58,434 nt of DNA from an uncultured Verrucomicrobiota bacterium (GTDB lineage: Bacteria > Verrucomicrobiota > Verrucomicrobiia > Verrucomicrobiales > Verrucomicrobiaceae). The position numbers were made by a program, and so were the translations under genes. Below the pieces are notes generated by a model. It made no database searches, was not told where the DNA came from, and was given only the letters and a program-made list of their open reading frames with translations. The stretch lies in assembly GCA_903838675.1 (NCBI GenBank), contig CAILZI010000222.1, forward strand, positions 1 through 58,434. Direction: 5' to 3'. This document shows, in pieces, positions 35,601 through 43,233 of the stretch (positions within the stretch are counted from its first letter, which is position 1; every line of letters starts with the position of its first letter).

Positions 35601-35753
35601 TTTTTCATCGAAGCCGTGGCAACGGAAGCACTTGTTGGAAAGGATCGGGCGGATGTCCCGGTTGAAGCCCAGCCTGGTTTCTTCCGCGCCGGCCACGCTC
35701 ATGCTGCACAGCAGCATGAAAAAAACAGCAGGAAGCATGTGGCGGATGCACAT
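32682..35753 (-). CDS. PSCyt1-DUF1549-LamG-DUF1553 protein (planctomycete cytochrome C)
   Basis: A 1023-residue exported protein with a signal peptide (LPAVFFMLLCSMSVAGA). A PSCyt1 cytochrome-like domain holds CXXCH at 42-46 (CFRCH). DUF1549 follows (about 140-345; RRVSFDLTGLPPT, FGERMAVEWLDAARYADTNGY) with a second CXXCH at 322-326 (CARCH). A LamG/concanavalin-like insert (about 420-600) precedes the C-terminal DUF1553 (about 690-960; LGFAKWLVSKENPLTARVAVNR, FGSQGEAPSHPELLDWLA). These proteins pair with DUF1501 partners in PVC bacteria and are suspected to act in complex polysaccharide use. The gene overlaps the downstream DUF1501 gene and lies 45 bases after the upstream one. Confidence 0.92.
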   Translation of the reverse strand: MCIRHMLPAVFFMLLCSMSVAGAEETRLGFNRDIRPILSNKCFRCHGFDEKGRKGDLRLDKREDAVAPRDGKQAIVPGKSEESELMKRITTSDSDDLMPPPDSKLSLTAEEKDALRRWIAEGAEYEAHWSLIPPKPSSPPQKSIDDFILARLKQEGLEPAPAASREILLRRVSFDLTGLPPTLAELDTFLSDQDPQAYESAVDRLLSSKHFGERMAVEWLDAARYADTNGYFGDKTRSLWPWRDWVIDAYNRNLPFDQFTLEQLAGDLIPNASTAQRIATGFNRNHMANNESGIIDEEYRVEYVADRLETTGTTWLGLTIGCARCHDHKYDPITQREFYQLFAFFNNVPESGLIKADNPPPVLSVPSAKQEQELTKLVAATQQAERDFQPFTAALWQQIAEWEKTAAAALTPSPSTNLVAHFSFDGQIEAKHFGTGDVFQEGILGQSAKFDATQHAEWSGAFDTDAAWTVGLWLMADTSLSGVLSKIEPEGRRRGFEVIWQKGRFQINLVSKWGTDAIELVTQEPVSSKKWHHLVVSHDGSRRASGIRVFIDGQPAATKIMTDTLRGPTCSNEPLRIGRRDANLGFYGQLDELRLLQKPVTADEAGAWFWSERLRGIAAKPTAKRSAADTTLLQDWFVDHHADAPTRDASQRVRKAKAAETSLRESIPTTLVMQEMPSPRKTHLLTRGQYDHPADAVRPGVPASLSKWPADAPPNRLGFAKWLVSKENPLTARVAVNRLWMQCFGEGLVRTVNDFGSQGEAPSHPELLDWLAVRFMQSGWDVKAMLKLMVMSATYRQSSQYSARDPSNRLLARAPSFRLSAEMVRDQALAVSGLLVPKIGGPSVRPYQPPGLWEAVSYNGEETYVNDTDEGLWRRSLYTFWKRQLPPPALLTFDSPTREKCTVRRARTNTPLQSLVLLNDETYIEAARFLAAWALAQSGSESAKLTLAFRRVTSRTPEPEELKLLSDLLSRQRARFAADREAAAKLITAGASTRGKDLDPVELAAWTLTLHTLLNLDETITRR

Positions 35754-35798
35754 GAGAGAAACACGGGCCTCGGCTGCCGTTTTATCAGAGCCAATGGC

Positions 35799-37211
35799 TC
35801 ACGCGATCACTTCCTTCACCACATGCCCGTGCACGTCCGTGAGGCGAAAGTCTCTGCCGGCGTGGCGGAAAGTGAGCTTTTCGTGATCAAGGCCGAGCTG
35901 GTGGAGGATCGTGGCATGCAGATCGTGCATGTGCACTTTGTCCTCCACGGCCATGTGGCCGATGTCGTCGGTGACGCCGTGGGCGTAGCCGGATTTAAAG
36001 CCGCCACCTGCCACCCAGACGGTGAAGCCGAGAGGGTTGTGGTCGCGTCCGGTGCCGTTTTTCTCGGCATAGGGGGTGCGGCCAAATTCGCCTCCCCACC
36101 AGACGATGGTGTCTTCGAGAAGGCCGCGTTGCTTGAGATCGTAGAGCAGACCAGCGATGGGTTTGTCGACGGCTGCGGCGTGGTCGCCGTGCTTGGGCAG
36201 GTTGGAGTGCTGATCCCACGCGGGATTGTTCGAATTGTCGCCGTAATTGACCTGAATGTAGCGCACGCCCTGCTCGGCCATGCGGCGGGCCATGAGGCAC
36301 TGGCGGCCGTAGTTGTCGGTGGGTTTTTCGTTGATGCCGTAGAGCTTGAGCGTGGCTTCAGACTCATCGGAGATGTCCATGGCCCCCGGTGCATTGTGCT
36401 GCATGCGCCAGGCCAGTTCGTAGCTGCGGATCACCGCATCAATGTCCGTGTCTCCGGGCATGGCGTAGGCAGCCTGTTCGGCATTCAGCGCACTGAGCAG
36501 CCCGTACTGCTTGCGCTGCTGCTCGGGTGTCCAGATGGCGTTGGTGATGTTCTTGATGGTGGACTCCCTGGCTGGCTGACCGGAGCGGCCCACGGGCGTG
36601 CCCTGGAAGACCGCAGGCAGGAAGGCGTTGCCGTAATTGCGTGGGCCGCCGTTGCCGAGGCTCGGGCTGATGGTCATGAAACCGGGCAAGTTTTCGTTCT
36701 CGGCACCGAGGCCGTACATCACCCAGGAGCCCATGCTCGGGCGGATGTTGCTGGTGGTGCCGGTGTGCATGAACAGCGTGGCAGGGCCGTGCGCGACTCC
36801 CTCGGTGTGCATGCCATGCAGGAAGCAGAGGTCATCCACATGCTGGTTGATGTGTGGAAAGAGATTGGAGGCCCATCGGCCGGTTTCGCCGTGCTGCTTG
36901 AAATCCCACAGCGGTTTCATCACCCGTTGCAGTGCGCCTTTGCCCGTCTTGGCGATGGCACGGGAGTCGGCCACGTCGATGATCTTGCCGTCGTCTTTGA
37001 AGAGACGCGGCTTATAGTCGAACGAATCGACATGGCTCACGCCGCCCTGCATGAAGAGGAAAATGACGCGTTTCGCCTTCGGCTGATGGTGTGGCTTTTT
37101 GAGCGCGAGCGGGTTGGCCAACGCCGCCTGACTCTGCGCCATGGCCTGCCAGGCCAGGTAGCCGAAGCCACAGCCGGTGGTTTGGAGGAAGTCGCGGCGA
37201 GAAGAGAACAT
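35799..37211 (-). CDS. Second DUF1501 exported protein
   Basis: A 470-residue DUF1501 protein with a Tat-type N-terminus (SSRRDFLQTTGCGFG) and the family segments RVIFLFMQGGVSHVDSFDYKPR, GGEFGRTPYAEKNGTGRDH, WVAGGGFKSGY and HDLHATILHQLGLDHEKLTFR. It is a paralogue of the protein at 31279-32685, but the two differ across most of their length, so this is not a recent duplication. It is the first gene of the series DUF1501 - PSCyt/PSD1 - DUF1501 on this strand, separated from mdh by a clear terminator. Confidence 0.9.
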   Translation of the reverse strand: MFSSRRDFLQTTGCGFGYLAWQAMAQSQAALANPLALKKPHHQPKAKRVIFLFMQGGVSHVDSFDYKPRLFKDDGKIIDVADSRAIAKTGKGALQRVMKPLWDFKQHGETGRWASNLFPHINQHVDDLCFLHGMHTEGVAHGPATLFMHTGTTSNIRPSMGSWVMYGLGAENENLPGFMTISPSLGNGGPRNYGNAFLPAVFQGTPVGRSGQPARESTIKNITNAIWTPEQQRKQYGLLSALNAEQAAYAMPGDTDIDAVIRSYELAWRMQHNAPGAMDISDESEATLKLYGINEKPTDNYGRQCLMARRMAEQGVRYIQVNYGDNSNNPAWDQHSNLPKHGDHAAAVDKPIAGLLYDLKQRGLLEDTIVWWGGEFGRTPYAEKNGTGRDHNPLGFTVWVAGGGFKSGYAHGVTDDIGHMAVEDKVHMHDLHATILHQLGLDHEKLTFRHAGRDFRLTDVHGHVVKEVIA

Positions 37212-37255
37212 GCTGCTTTAACGTCGGCTGGGAGGGGGATTCTTCACCCAGGCAC

Positions 37256-37285
37256 AAAAAAGCGGCACCCGCGAAGGTGCCGCTT
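37256..37285 (-). terminator. Rho-independent terminator of mdh
   Basis: On the minus strand a 10-base-pair perfect stem (aagcggcacc / ggtgccgctt) with a 6-base loop is followed by a run of T residues (the AAAAAA at 37256-37261 on the plus strand). It lies 20 bases after the mdh stop and 45 bases before the next gene on the same strand, so it separates the two. Confidence 0.9.
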
Positions 37286-37304
37286 CAAGGCTAAGCAGGC
37301 AGGA

Positions 37305-38288
37305 TTACAGCATGCTGGCCACAAAGGAGCGCTCATCGACGAGTTCCTTGTTGGTTGCGGCGATCTTGGATTTGGCGAAGTCGTCCATCTCGTAGCTGGT
37401 GATGACCTCGTAGCTGCCCGGAGAGGTGGTGCGCACGGGCATGCCGGCCCAGACTTCAGGATCGAAACCGTAAAGGCCGTTGCTCTTCACGGCGACGGAA
37501 TGGATGGCACCTGGTGTGAAGAGGGAGCGGACGTGGTCGACAAGGGCGTTCGCGGCGGAGGCAGCGGAGGAAGCGCCACGGGCGGCGATGATCGCCGCAC
37601 CACGCTTGCCCACAGTTTCGAGGAAGGGACCTTCAAGCCAGGTCTGGTCATTGATGACGCCAGCGGCGGCTTTGCCACCGATGGTGGCGTGGGCGAAGGC
37701 TGGGAACATCGTGGGGCTGTGATTGCCGTAGATGAAGATGTCTTTCACCTCGGTGAGGTCCACGCCGGCCTTTTGGGCGAGCTGGGTCTGGGCGCGGTTC
37801 TGGTCCAGGCGCACCATGGCGGTGAAACGGTCCGGCGTGAGGCGCTTGGCCTGGGAGGCGGCGATCATGCAGTTCGTGTTGGCCGGATTGCCGACGACAG
37901 CGACGCGGGCGTCATCGGCGGCCACAGCATCGATGATTTTGCCCTGCTCGATGAAGATTTTGCCGTTGTCTTTAAGAAGATCAGCACGCTCCATGCCCGG
38001 GCCACGGGGTTTGGCACCGACGAGCAGGCACCAGTTGGCGTCTTTGAAGCCCACGGCAGGGTCAGAGGTCTGCACGATGCCTTTGAGCAGAGGGAAGGCG
38101 CAGTCGTCGAGCTCCATGGCCACGCCGGCGAGGGCGGCCAGGGGCTTTTCAAACGGAGCTTCAATGAGCTGGAGGATCACCGGTTGATCAGGGCCAAACA
38201 TGGCACCGGAGGCGATGCGGAAAAGGAGGGCGTAACCGATTTGACCGGCGGCGCCGGTGACTGCGACTTTGATGGGGGCTTTGGCCAT
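37305..38288 (-). CDS. mdh: Malate dehydrogenase (type 2, cytosolic-like)
   Basis: A 327-residue enzyme of the tricarboxylic acid cycle that interconverts malate and oxaloacetate with NAD. The N-terminal NAD-binding loop is VTGAAGQIGYALLFRIASG, the substrate loop is LLVGAKPRGPGMERADLL, VVGNPANTN is typical of this group, and the catalytic His lies in IYGNHSPTMFP. This is the MDH type 2 pattern also found in cytosolic enzymes and many aerobic bacteria. It is followed by a strong terminator and is divergent from the secretin gene. Confidence 0.97.
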   Translation of the reverse strand: MAKAPIKVAVTGAAGQIGYALLFRIASGAMFGPDQPVILQLIEAPFEKPLAALAGVAMELDDCAFPLLKGIVQTSDPAVGFKDANWCLLVGAKPRGPGMERADLLKDNGKIFIEQGKIIDAVAADDARVAVVGNPANTNCMIAASQAKRLTPDRFTAMVRLDQNRAQTQLAQKAGVDLTEVKDIFIYGNHSPTMFPAFAHATIGGKAAAGVINDQTWLEGPFLETVGKRGAAIIAARGASSAASAANALVDHVRSLFTPGAIHSVAVKSNGLYGFDPEVWAGMPVRTTSPGSYEVITSYEMDDFAKSKIAATNKELVDERSFVASML

Positions 38289-38369
38289 GGGTGATTGGGG
38301 AATGAACCGGCATCAGAGCAAGATGCGGCGGGAGGGCAACTACGGGCTGAGATTCATGGCAGAAAATGC

Positions 38370-38398
38370 TTGGGCGAAAGACCGAGTCCTGTTATAAA
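38370..38398 (+). promoter_or_regulatory. Candidate sigma70-type promoter of the secretin gene
   Basis: ttgggc (38370-38375) and tataaa (38393-38398) are separated by 17 bases, close to consensus spacing, with a good -10 and a weak -35. Transcription would start near 38405, only about 14 bases ahead of the ATG at 38419, leaving little room for a leader. The call rests on pattern only. Confidence 0.35.
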
Positions 38399-38418
38399 GT
38401 TAAATTTTCCCAACTTTG

Positions 38419-41004
38419 ATGCTCCTGAAGCCTTTTCCGAAACATCCTGAAGCCGTGTCGCCGCGCCGCCTGCTCACTCGCGGCGCTGCTGCGTGCCTGA
38501 TGATCATTCTTGGTGGGAATATGGCCATGACGGCCGGAGCCCAGTCAGTTTCGGCCATGGCGCAGGCTGAAGCACGCCGCCGCGCCATTCAGGTGAACAC
38601 ACTGAATGCTGAAATTGAGCGCGGTTACCAATTGATCGACCAGCAAAAGGCAGCGGAGGCACTGACCTTGTTTGAGGAAACTTACAATGCGCTGCCAAAC
38701 ATACCTCTCGCCCAGGAATCACGAATGGCTGCGCGCAACGGCTACGTGATGGCAGGCTGTCTGGTGGCCCAGGAACTGGCGGCCAAAGGAGATCTTGCTG
38801 CAGCGGGCAAAGTGCTGGATCGACTGCTTGCACCCGGGGTGGCACCGAAGGACGAACGTGTCCTGGTGCTCAAGAAGCATCTGGGAGATCCGGACCGCTT
38901 TCCACCCGCGCTGACAGCCAAGCACGTGGAAAATGTGGGGAAGGTGCAAACGCTTCTTATCAAAGCCAATTCGTTTCTTCAACTTGGGGATCTGGACAAG
39001 GCCATAGCGACCTTTCAGGACGTGTTGCGGATTGACACCACCAACGGTGCCGCCAGGCGTGGCATGGAAAACGCCGAGCGGGAAAAGCAAAAGTACTACA
39101 AGACCGCCTACGATCATCAACGTGCCAAAATGCTGGGCGCAGTGGCTCAAACATGGGAAGACCCTGTTCCTCTGACCAACATGGATCGCAGCTCACTGTT
39201 TGGTGCTGGCGCTGCATCTCTCGTCAATCAGCTGAACGGGAGTGACAGGATCGAACAAAAGCTGCGCACCATCATTTTCCCCAAGGTGGAGTTTGATGGT
39301 GCCACGCTGGATGAGGTGGTGGAATTGCTGCGAGTTCGCAGCCGCGATCTGGATTCCGAAGGCAAAGGGATCAGTTTTGTCATCAGTGTGCCCCCTGATG
39401 CACGCAGCAAGCCGGTCAGTTTGAATCTTCTCAATGTGCCGATGGAAGAACTGCTGCGCTATGTGAGCGAGATGTGCGGTGTCTCCTACAAGGTGGACGA
39501 GCATGCGGTGATCTTTGTTTCCCTCAGCGAACGCAACAATGCGATCGTGACCCGCTCCTTCCGGGTGCCTCCAGATTTTATTCAGAACTCCCCCGGAGGT
39601 GATGCGGCTGCTGCTGCTGCTCCAGCAGATCCATTTGCCGCGAAGGCCCCGGCAGGCGGGGGGGGGCTGATCATCCGCCGATTGGGGGCCAAGGAATTTC
39701 TAGAAGCACGCGGAGTGACCTTTCCTGAGGGCACGAGCGCCAGCTACAACCAAACGAACAACACGCTGACCGTTCGCAACACGGTCGGGAACATGGAAAC
39801 GGTTGAAATGATCGTCGAGCAGGCGACGAAAGCTGCGCCGAAAATGGCCGTGATTCATGTGCGAATGCTGGAAGTAAACCAGAAGAACCTGGAAGAGCTG
39901 GGTTTTGACTGGCTCATGGGAAGCACCGGAACCACTGGCAACCTCTTGTTCAGCGGTGGCAGTGCAGGAAACGGAACCCCCGTCAACCCAGCCAACTATC
40001 CAGTAAACACGCCCTACGTTATCCCTGCTCTCAGTATTGGTGGCACCACCGCCTTTCCTGCGATTCCAACTGCTGGAGCTTTTGCAGGTCCAGTGCCTGC
40101 CGGCACCACGGCACCATTCCCCTACGGTGGTGGTCCCGTTACCTCGGGTCTCAGATCTGGCGACTATGCGACAACGGCCAATTCCCTCGATTCTCTGCTC
40201 CAGACTGGTTCCGTCAATGCAACCAAGAACGTGGCGCCTGGTGTTCTCTCAGTTGCTGGCGTGTTTTCCAATCCACAATTTCAAACCGTGCTGCGCGCGC
40301 TCTCACAGAAAAAGGGAATTGATGTCAATGCCTCCCCCAGCGTGACCACAAAGAGCGGACTTAAAGCAACCGCGGAAGTGACGCAGGAATTCATTTATCC
40401 GACCGAATTTGATCCGCCTAGACTGCCGCAAGGTGGTACTCGCGTACGAGCCGGTCCTCGTCCGCAGATGATCGCCACACCGACCACACCCACGGCCTTC
40501 GAAATGAGAAAAACCGGGGTGCTGGTGGAGGTTGAACCCGTGATTTCAGAAGATGGCCGCACTGTGGAACTCACAATCTCGCCACAAGTGACCGAATTCG
40601 AAGGCTTTGTGAATTACGGATCTCCTATTTATGTGCCCGCAAGTCTCGACGTCCTGCCAATCCAATTATCAACCGGCGCGACAGGCTACGTCCCTCTGAG
40701 CTCACCTGATGAATTGATCACCCCCAACTATATCTTGCAGCCGGTCTTTAAAGTGCAGAAAGTGAACACAGCGGTCAAGATTTATGATGGTGCAACGGTC
40801 GTGCTGGGCGGGGTCAAGATTGAAAACCGTCAGATGGTGGAAGACAAGGTTCCCATCCTGGGGGATCTTCCTATTGTGGGGAGACTCTTCAAGACCAACA
40901 CCAAACAGACGGAAACGAAGAACGTCATTATTTTTGTCACTGTTGAAGTGGTGGACCCTTCCGGTCAAAGGGTCACTCACGACACTGCCGCTGTTGCGCC
41001 GTGA
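38419..41004 (+). CDS. TPR-containing secretin (type II/IV pilus outer-membrane channel)
   Basis: An 861-residue exported protein. An N-terminal signal segment (GAAACLMIILGGNMAMTAGA) leads into a helical TPR-like region (about 45-230; ALTLFEETYNALP, LGDLDKAIATFQDVLRID). A secretin N-domain follows (KVEFDGATLDEVVELLRVRS), a Pro/Ala/Gly-rich linker, further N-domains (TVRNTVGNMETVEMIVEQATK; VIHVRMLEVNQKNLEELGFDW) and the C-terminal secretin barrel (VLRALSQKKGIDVNASPSVTT, VEVEPVISEDGRTVELTISPQVTEFEG, VPILGDLPIVGRLFKTN). It would form the outer-membrane channel of a type IV pilus or type II secretion machine; the TPR-plus-secretin layout recalls Akkermansia Amuc_1098. No pilus gene is next to it. 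ATG at 38419 is preferred to the TTG one codon upstream. Confidence 0.9.
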   Translation: MLLKPFPKHPEAVSPRRLLTRGAAACLMIILGGNMAMTAGAQSVSAMAQAEARRRAIQVNTLNAEIERGYQLIDQQKAAEALTLFEETYNALPNIPLAQESRMAARNGYVMAGCLVAQELAAKGDLAAAGKVLDRLLAPGVAPKDERVLVLKKHLGDPDRFPPALTAKHVENVGKVQTLLIKANSFLQLGDLDKAIATFQDVLRIDTTNGAARRGMENAEREKQKYYKTAYDHQRAKMLGAVAQTWEDPVPLTNMDRSSLFGAGAASLVNQLNGSDRIEQKLRTIIFPKVEFDGATLDEVVELLRVRSRDLDSEGKGISFVISVPPDARSKPVSLNLLNVPMEELLRYVSEMCGVSYKVDEHAVIFVSLSERNNAIVTRSFRVPPDFIQNSPGGDAAAAAAPADPFAAKAPAGGGGLIIRRLGAKEFLEARGVTFPEGTSASYNQTNNTLTVRNTVGNMETVEMIVEQATKAAPKMAVIHVRMLEVNQKNLEELGFDWLMGSTGTTGNLLFSGGSAGNGTPVNPANYPVNTPYVIPALSIGGTTAFPAIPTAGAFAGPVPAGTTAPFPYGGGPVTSGLRSGDYATTANSLDSLLQTGSVNATKNVAPGVLSVAGVFSNPQFQTVLRALSQKKGIDVNASPSVTTKSGLKATAEVTQEFIYPTEFDPPRLPQGGTRVRAGPRPQMIATPTTPTAFEMRKTGVLVEVEPVISEDGRTVELTISPQVTEFEGFVNYGSPIYVPASLDVLPIQLSTGATGYVPLSSPDELITPNYILQPVFKVQKVNTAVKIYDGATVVLGGVKIENRQMVEDKVPILGDLPIVGRLFKTNTKQTETKNVIIFVTVEVVDPSGQRVTHDTAAVAP

Positions 41005-41011
41005 GTCTGTC

Positions 41012-41356
41012 TCAGGTGAGGTTGGCTGGGGCGGCTTCGACTGAGTTGATCTGACCGGCCAGCGTGAAGTCCAGCCGGGTCAATCCGCCTGCGCTGTGGG
41101 TGGCCAGGCGCACGGTCACCTTTCGCCAGCCGACCAACAGATCCGGATGGTGATTCATCGCTTCGGCCAGTCCTGCTGCACGTCTGACAAACTCAATGCC
41201 GGCGAGATAACTGGTAAAACGGAACTCTTTCACCAGTTCCTTGCCTTCGACCTGCCAGCCGGGTAGGGAAGCCAGTTGCTGCTGGATGGCGGATTCACTC
41301 AATAGCTCCGGTCTCATGGTGGCAGCATCCGGCGGCTGGTCATGGGCTTCAAGCAT
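41012..41356 (-). CDS. phhB: Pterin-4a-carbinolamine dehydratase
   Basis: A 114-residue enzyme (101 if the ATG at 41317 is used) that dehydrates 4a-hydroxytetrahydropterins, normally to recycle the cofactor of aromatic amino acid hydroxylases. The family pattern is complete: W.VEG.EL.KEF.F..Y..G..FV, then MNHHPDLLVGWRKVTVRLAT and the HSAGGLT end, with the catalytic His pair in NHHP. No phenylalanine hydroxylase gene is nearby. It ends 7 bases from the convergent secretin gene and starts back to back with lepA, with about 60 bases between the start codons. Confidence 0.93.
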   Translation of the reverse strand: MLEAHDQPPDAATMRPELLSESAIQQQLASLPGWQVEGKELVKEFRFTSYLAGIEFVRRAAGLAEAMNHHPDLLVGWRKVTVRLATHSAGGLTRLDFTLAGQINSVEAAPANLT

Positions 41357-41415
41357 CGGAATTGCTTTCTTTCCTTCTATGGACTAGATACACCGCCCCC
41401 CGCCAAGCCAACTGA

Positions 41416-43212
41416 ATGTCCATCTCCCGCACCCGCAATTTCTCCATCATCGCCCACATTGACCATGGGAAGACCACGCTCTCTGACCGTCTTTTGGAGT
41501 TCACTCAAACCATCACGGTCAGACAGCAGCAGGATCAGCTGCTTGATTCGATGGATCTGGAACGCGAACGTGGCATCACCATCAAGGCCCATCCGGTCTG
41601 CATGAATTACAAGGCCAAGGACGGCCAGATGTACAAGCTCAATCTGCTCGACACCCCCGGGCACGTCGATTTCAGCTATGAGGTCAGCCGTTCGCTCGCT
41701 GCCTGTGAAGGCGCGCTCCTGCTCGTGGATGCCTCGCAAGGCGTCGAAGCGCAGACAGTCGCAAATTTGAACCTGGCCCTGCAGCAGAACCTGCATGTCG
41801 TTCCCATCATCAACAAAATCGACCTCCCGAGCGCCGACATCGACAAGGTGAAGCGCCAGCTTGAGGACATCCTGCAGCTCTCTTCCGATGAGGCCGTACC
41901 TGCCAGTGCGAAGATGGGAATTGGCATTGAGGACATTTTGGAGGCCATCGTCGCCTTCATCCCGCCGCCCACAGATCCTGGCGACGGCTATCTGCGGGCT
42001 TCGGTGTTCGATTCGATCTTCGACCCCTATCGCGGAGTGGTCAGTTATATCCGCGTCATCTCCGGCACCATCACGCGTGGTCAAAAAGTGCGCCTGATGG
42101 CCTCAGGCAACGATTCCGAAATCAAGGACCTCGGCACCTTCCGCCCCAAGATGGTCCCCTGTGAAAAGCTGGAGGCTGGCGATGTCGGCTACATCATCGC
42201 CAACGTCAAAACGACCGCTGATGTCAAGATTGGTGACACGCTCACCGAGAGCCGCAAGCCTGCCCCTGAGCCACTGCCTGGCTTCAAGGAGATCCATCCC
42301 CTCGTCTTCAGCGGCATCTATCCCGTCAGCACCGACGACTTCGAGGCGCTGAAGCTCGCCGTCGGCAAGCTCCAGATCAACGACGCCGCCTTCACCTTCA
42401 TGGCAGAAAGCTCCGCCGCCCTCGGTTTCGGCTTCCGTTGCGGCTTCCTCGGGCTGCTCCACATGGAGATCGTCCAGGAGCGCCTGCGCCGTGAGTTCGA
42501 CATGGATGTCATCTCCACCTATCCGTCCGTCATTTACGATGTGAGGAAGACCGACGGCACCGAGCTCAAGGTGGACAATCCCACCTTCCTGCCGCCGCAG
42601 GCTGAGATCGAGGAGATCCGTGAGCCGATCGTGAAGGTGAACATCATGATCCCGAATGAGAACATCGGAGACATCATGCAGCTCGTCATGGACAAGCGCG
42701 GTGTGGTGAACAACACCGAGACCCTCGACGACCGCCGCGTGCTTCTGCACACCGTCCTGCCACTGAACGAGATCCTGGTGGACTTCAACGACAAGCTCAA
42801 GTCCATGACCCGTGGTTACGGCAGCATGGAGTATGAACACGCGGGCACCCAGCCGGCAGAACTCGTCAAAATGGACATTCTCATCGCCAGCGAGCCCGTG
42901 GATGCTTTCTCCTGCATCGTTCACCGCAGCAAGGCCGAGAGCCGTGGCCGCCAGCTCTGCGCCAAGCTCAAGGAAGTCATCCCTCAGCAGCTCTTCGTCG
43001 TCGCCATCCAGGCCGCCATCGGCGGCAAGATCATTGCCCGTGAGAGCATCAGCGCCATGCGCAAGGACGTGACCGCCAAGTGCTACGGTGGTGACATTTC
43101 CCGTAAGCGCAAACTGCTCGACAAGCAGAAGGAAGGTAAGAAAAAGATGAAAGCCATCGGCCGGGTGAACATCCCGCAGGAGGCGTTTATTGAGGTCTTG
43201 AAGACGAACTGA
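41416..43212 (+). CDS. lepA: Elongation factor 4 (LepA)
   Basis: A 598-residue ribosome-associated GTPase that can back-translocate stalled ribosomes. The G1 loop is AHIDHGKT at 13-20, the switch region RERGITIKAHPV, G3 DTPGHVDF, and G4 NKID. The LepA-specific C-terminus is present (GYGSMEYEHAG, RKRKLLDKQKEGKKKMK near the end). Length equals the family norm. ATG at 41416 gives the usual short N-terminus. The decarboxylase gene follows after 21 bases in the same direction. Confidence 0.98.
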   Translation: MSISRTRNFSIIAHIDHGKTTLSDRLLEFTQTITVRQQQDQLLDSMDLERERGITIKAHPVCMNYKAKDGQMYKLNLLDTPGHVDFSYEVSRSLAACEGALLLVDASQGVEAQTVANLNLALQQNLHVVPIINKIDLPSADIDKVKRQLEDILQLSSDEAVPASAKMGIGIEDILEAIVAFIPPPTDPGDGYLRASVFDSIFDPYRGVVSYIRVISGTITRGQKVRLMASGNDSEIKDLGTFRPKMVPCEKLEAGDVGYIIANVKTTADVKIGDTLTESRKPAPEPLPGFKEIHPLVFSGIYPVSTDDFEALKLAVGKLQINDAAFTFMAESSAALGFGFRCGFLGLLHMEIVQERLRREFDMDVISTYPSVIYDVRKTDGTELKVDNPTFLPPQAEIEEIREPIVKVNIMIPNENIGDIMQLVMDKRGVVNNTETLDDRRVLLHTVLPLNEILVDFNDKLKSMTRGYGSMEYEHAGTQPAELVKMDILIASEPVDAFSCIVHRSKAESRGRQLCAKLKEVIPQQLFVVAIQAAIGGKIIARESISAMRKDVTAKCYGGDISRKRKLLDKQKEGKKKMKAIGRVNIPQEAFIEVLKTN

Positions 43213-43233
43213 GCCGGAGAGGCTTGCATCACC

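Noticed and set aside
35616..38294. An 892-codon open frame on the plus strand across the second DUF1501 gene and mdh
   Set aside because: It lies opposite two well-recognised genes, has no family features and a composition (many His, Val, Gly, Asp) typical of the antisense frame of GC-rich coding DNA.
38350..38420. A pilus operon around the secretin gene
   Set aside because: The neighbours are mdh, a pterin dehydratase and lepA; no pilin, ATPase or platform gene is present, so the secretin appears isolated here.
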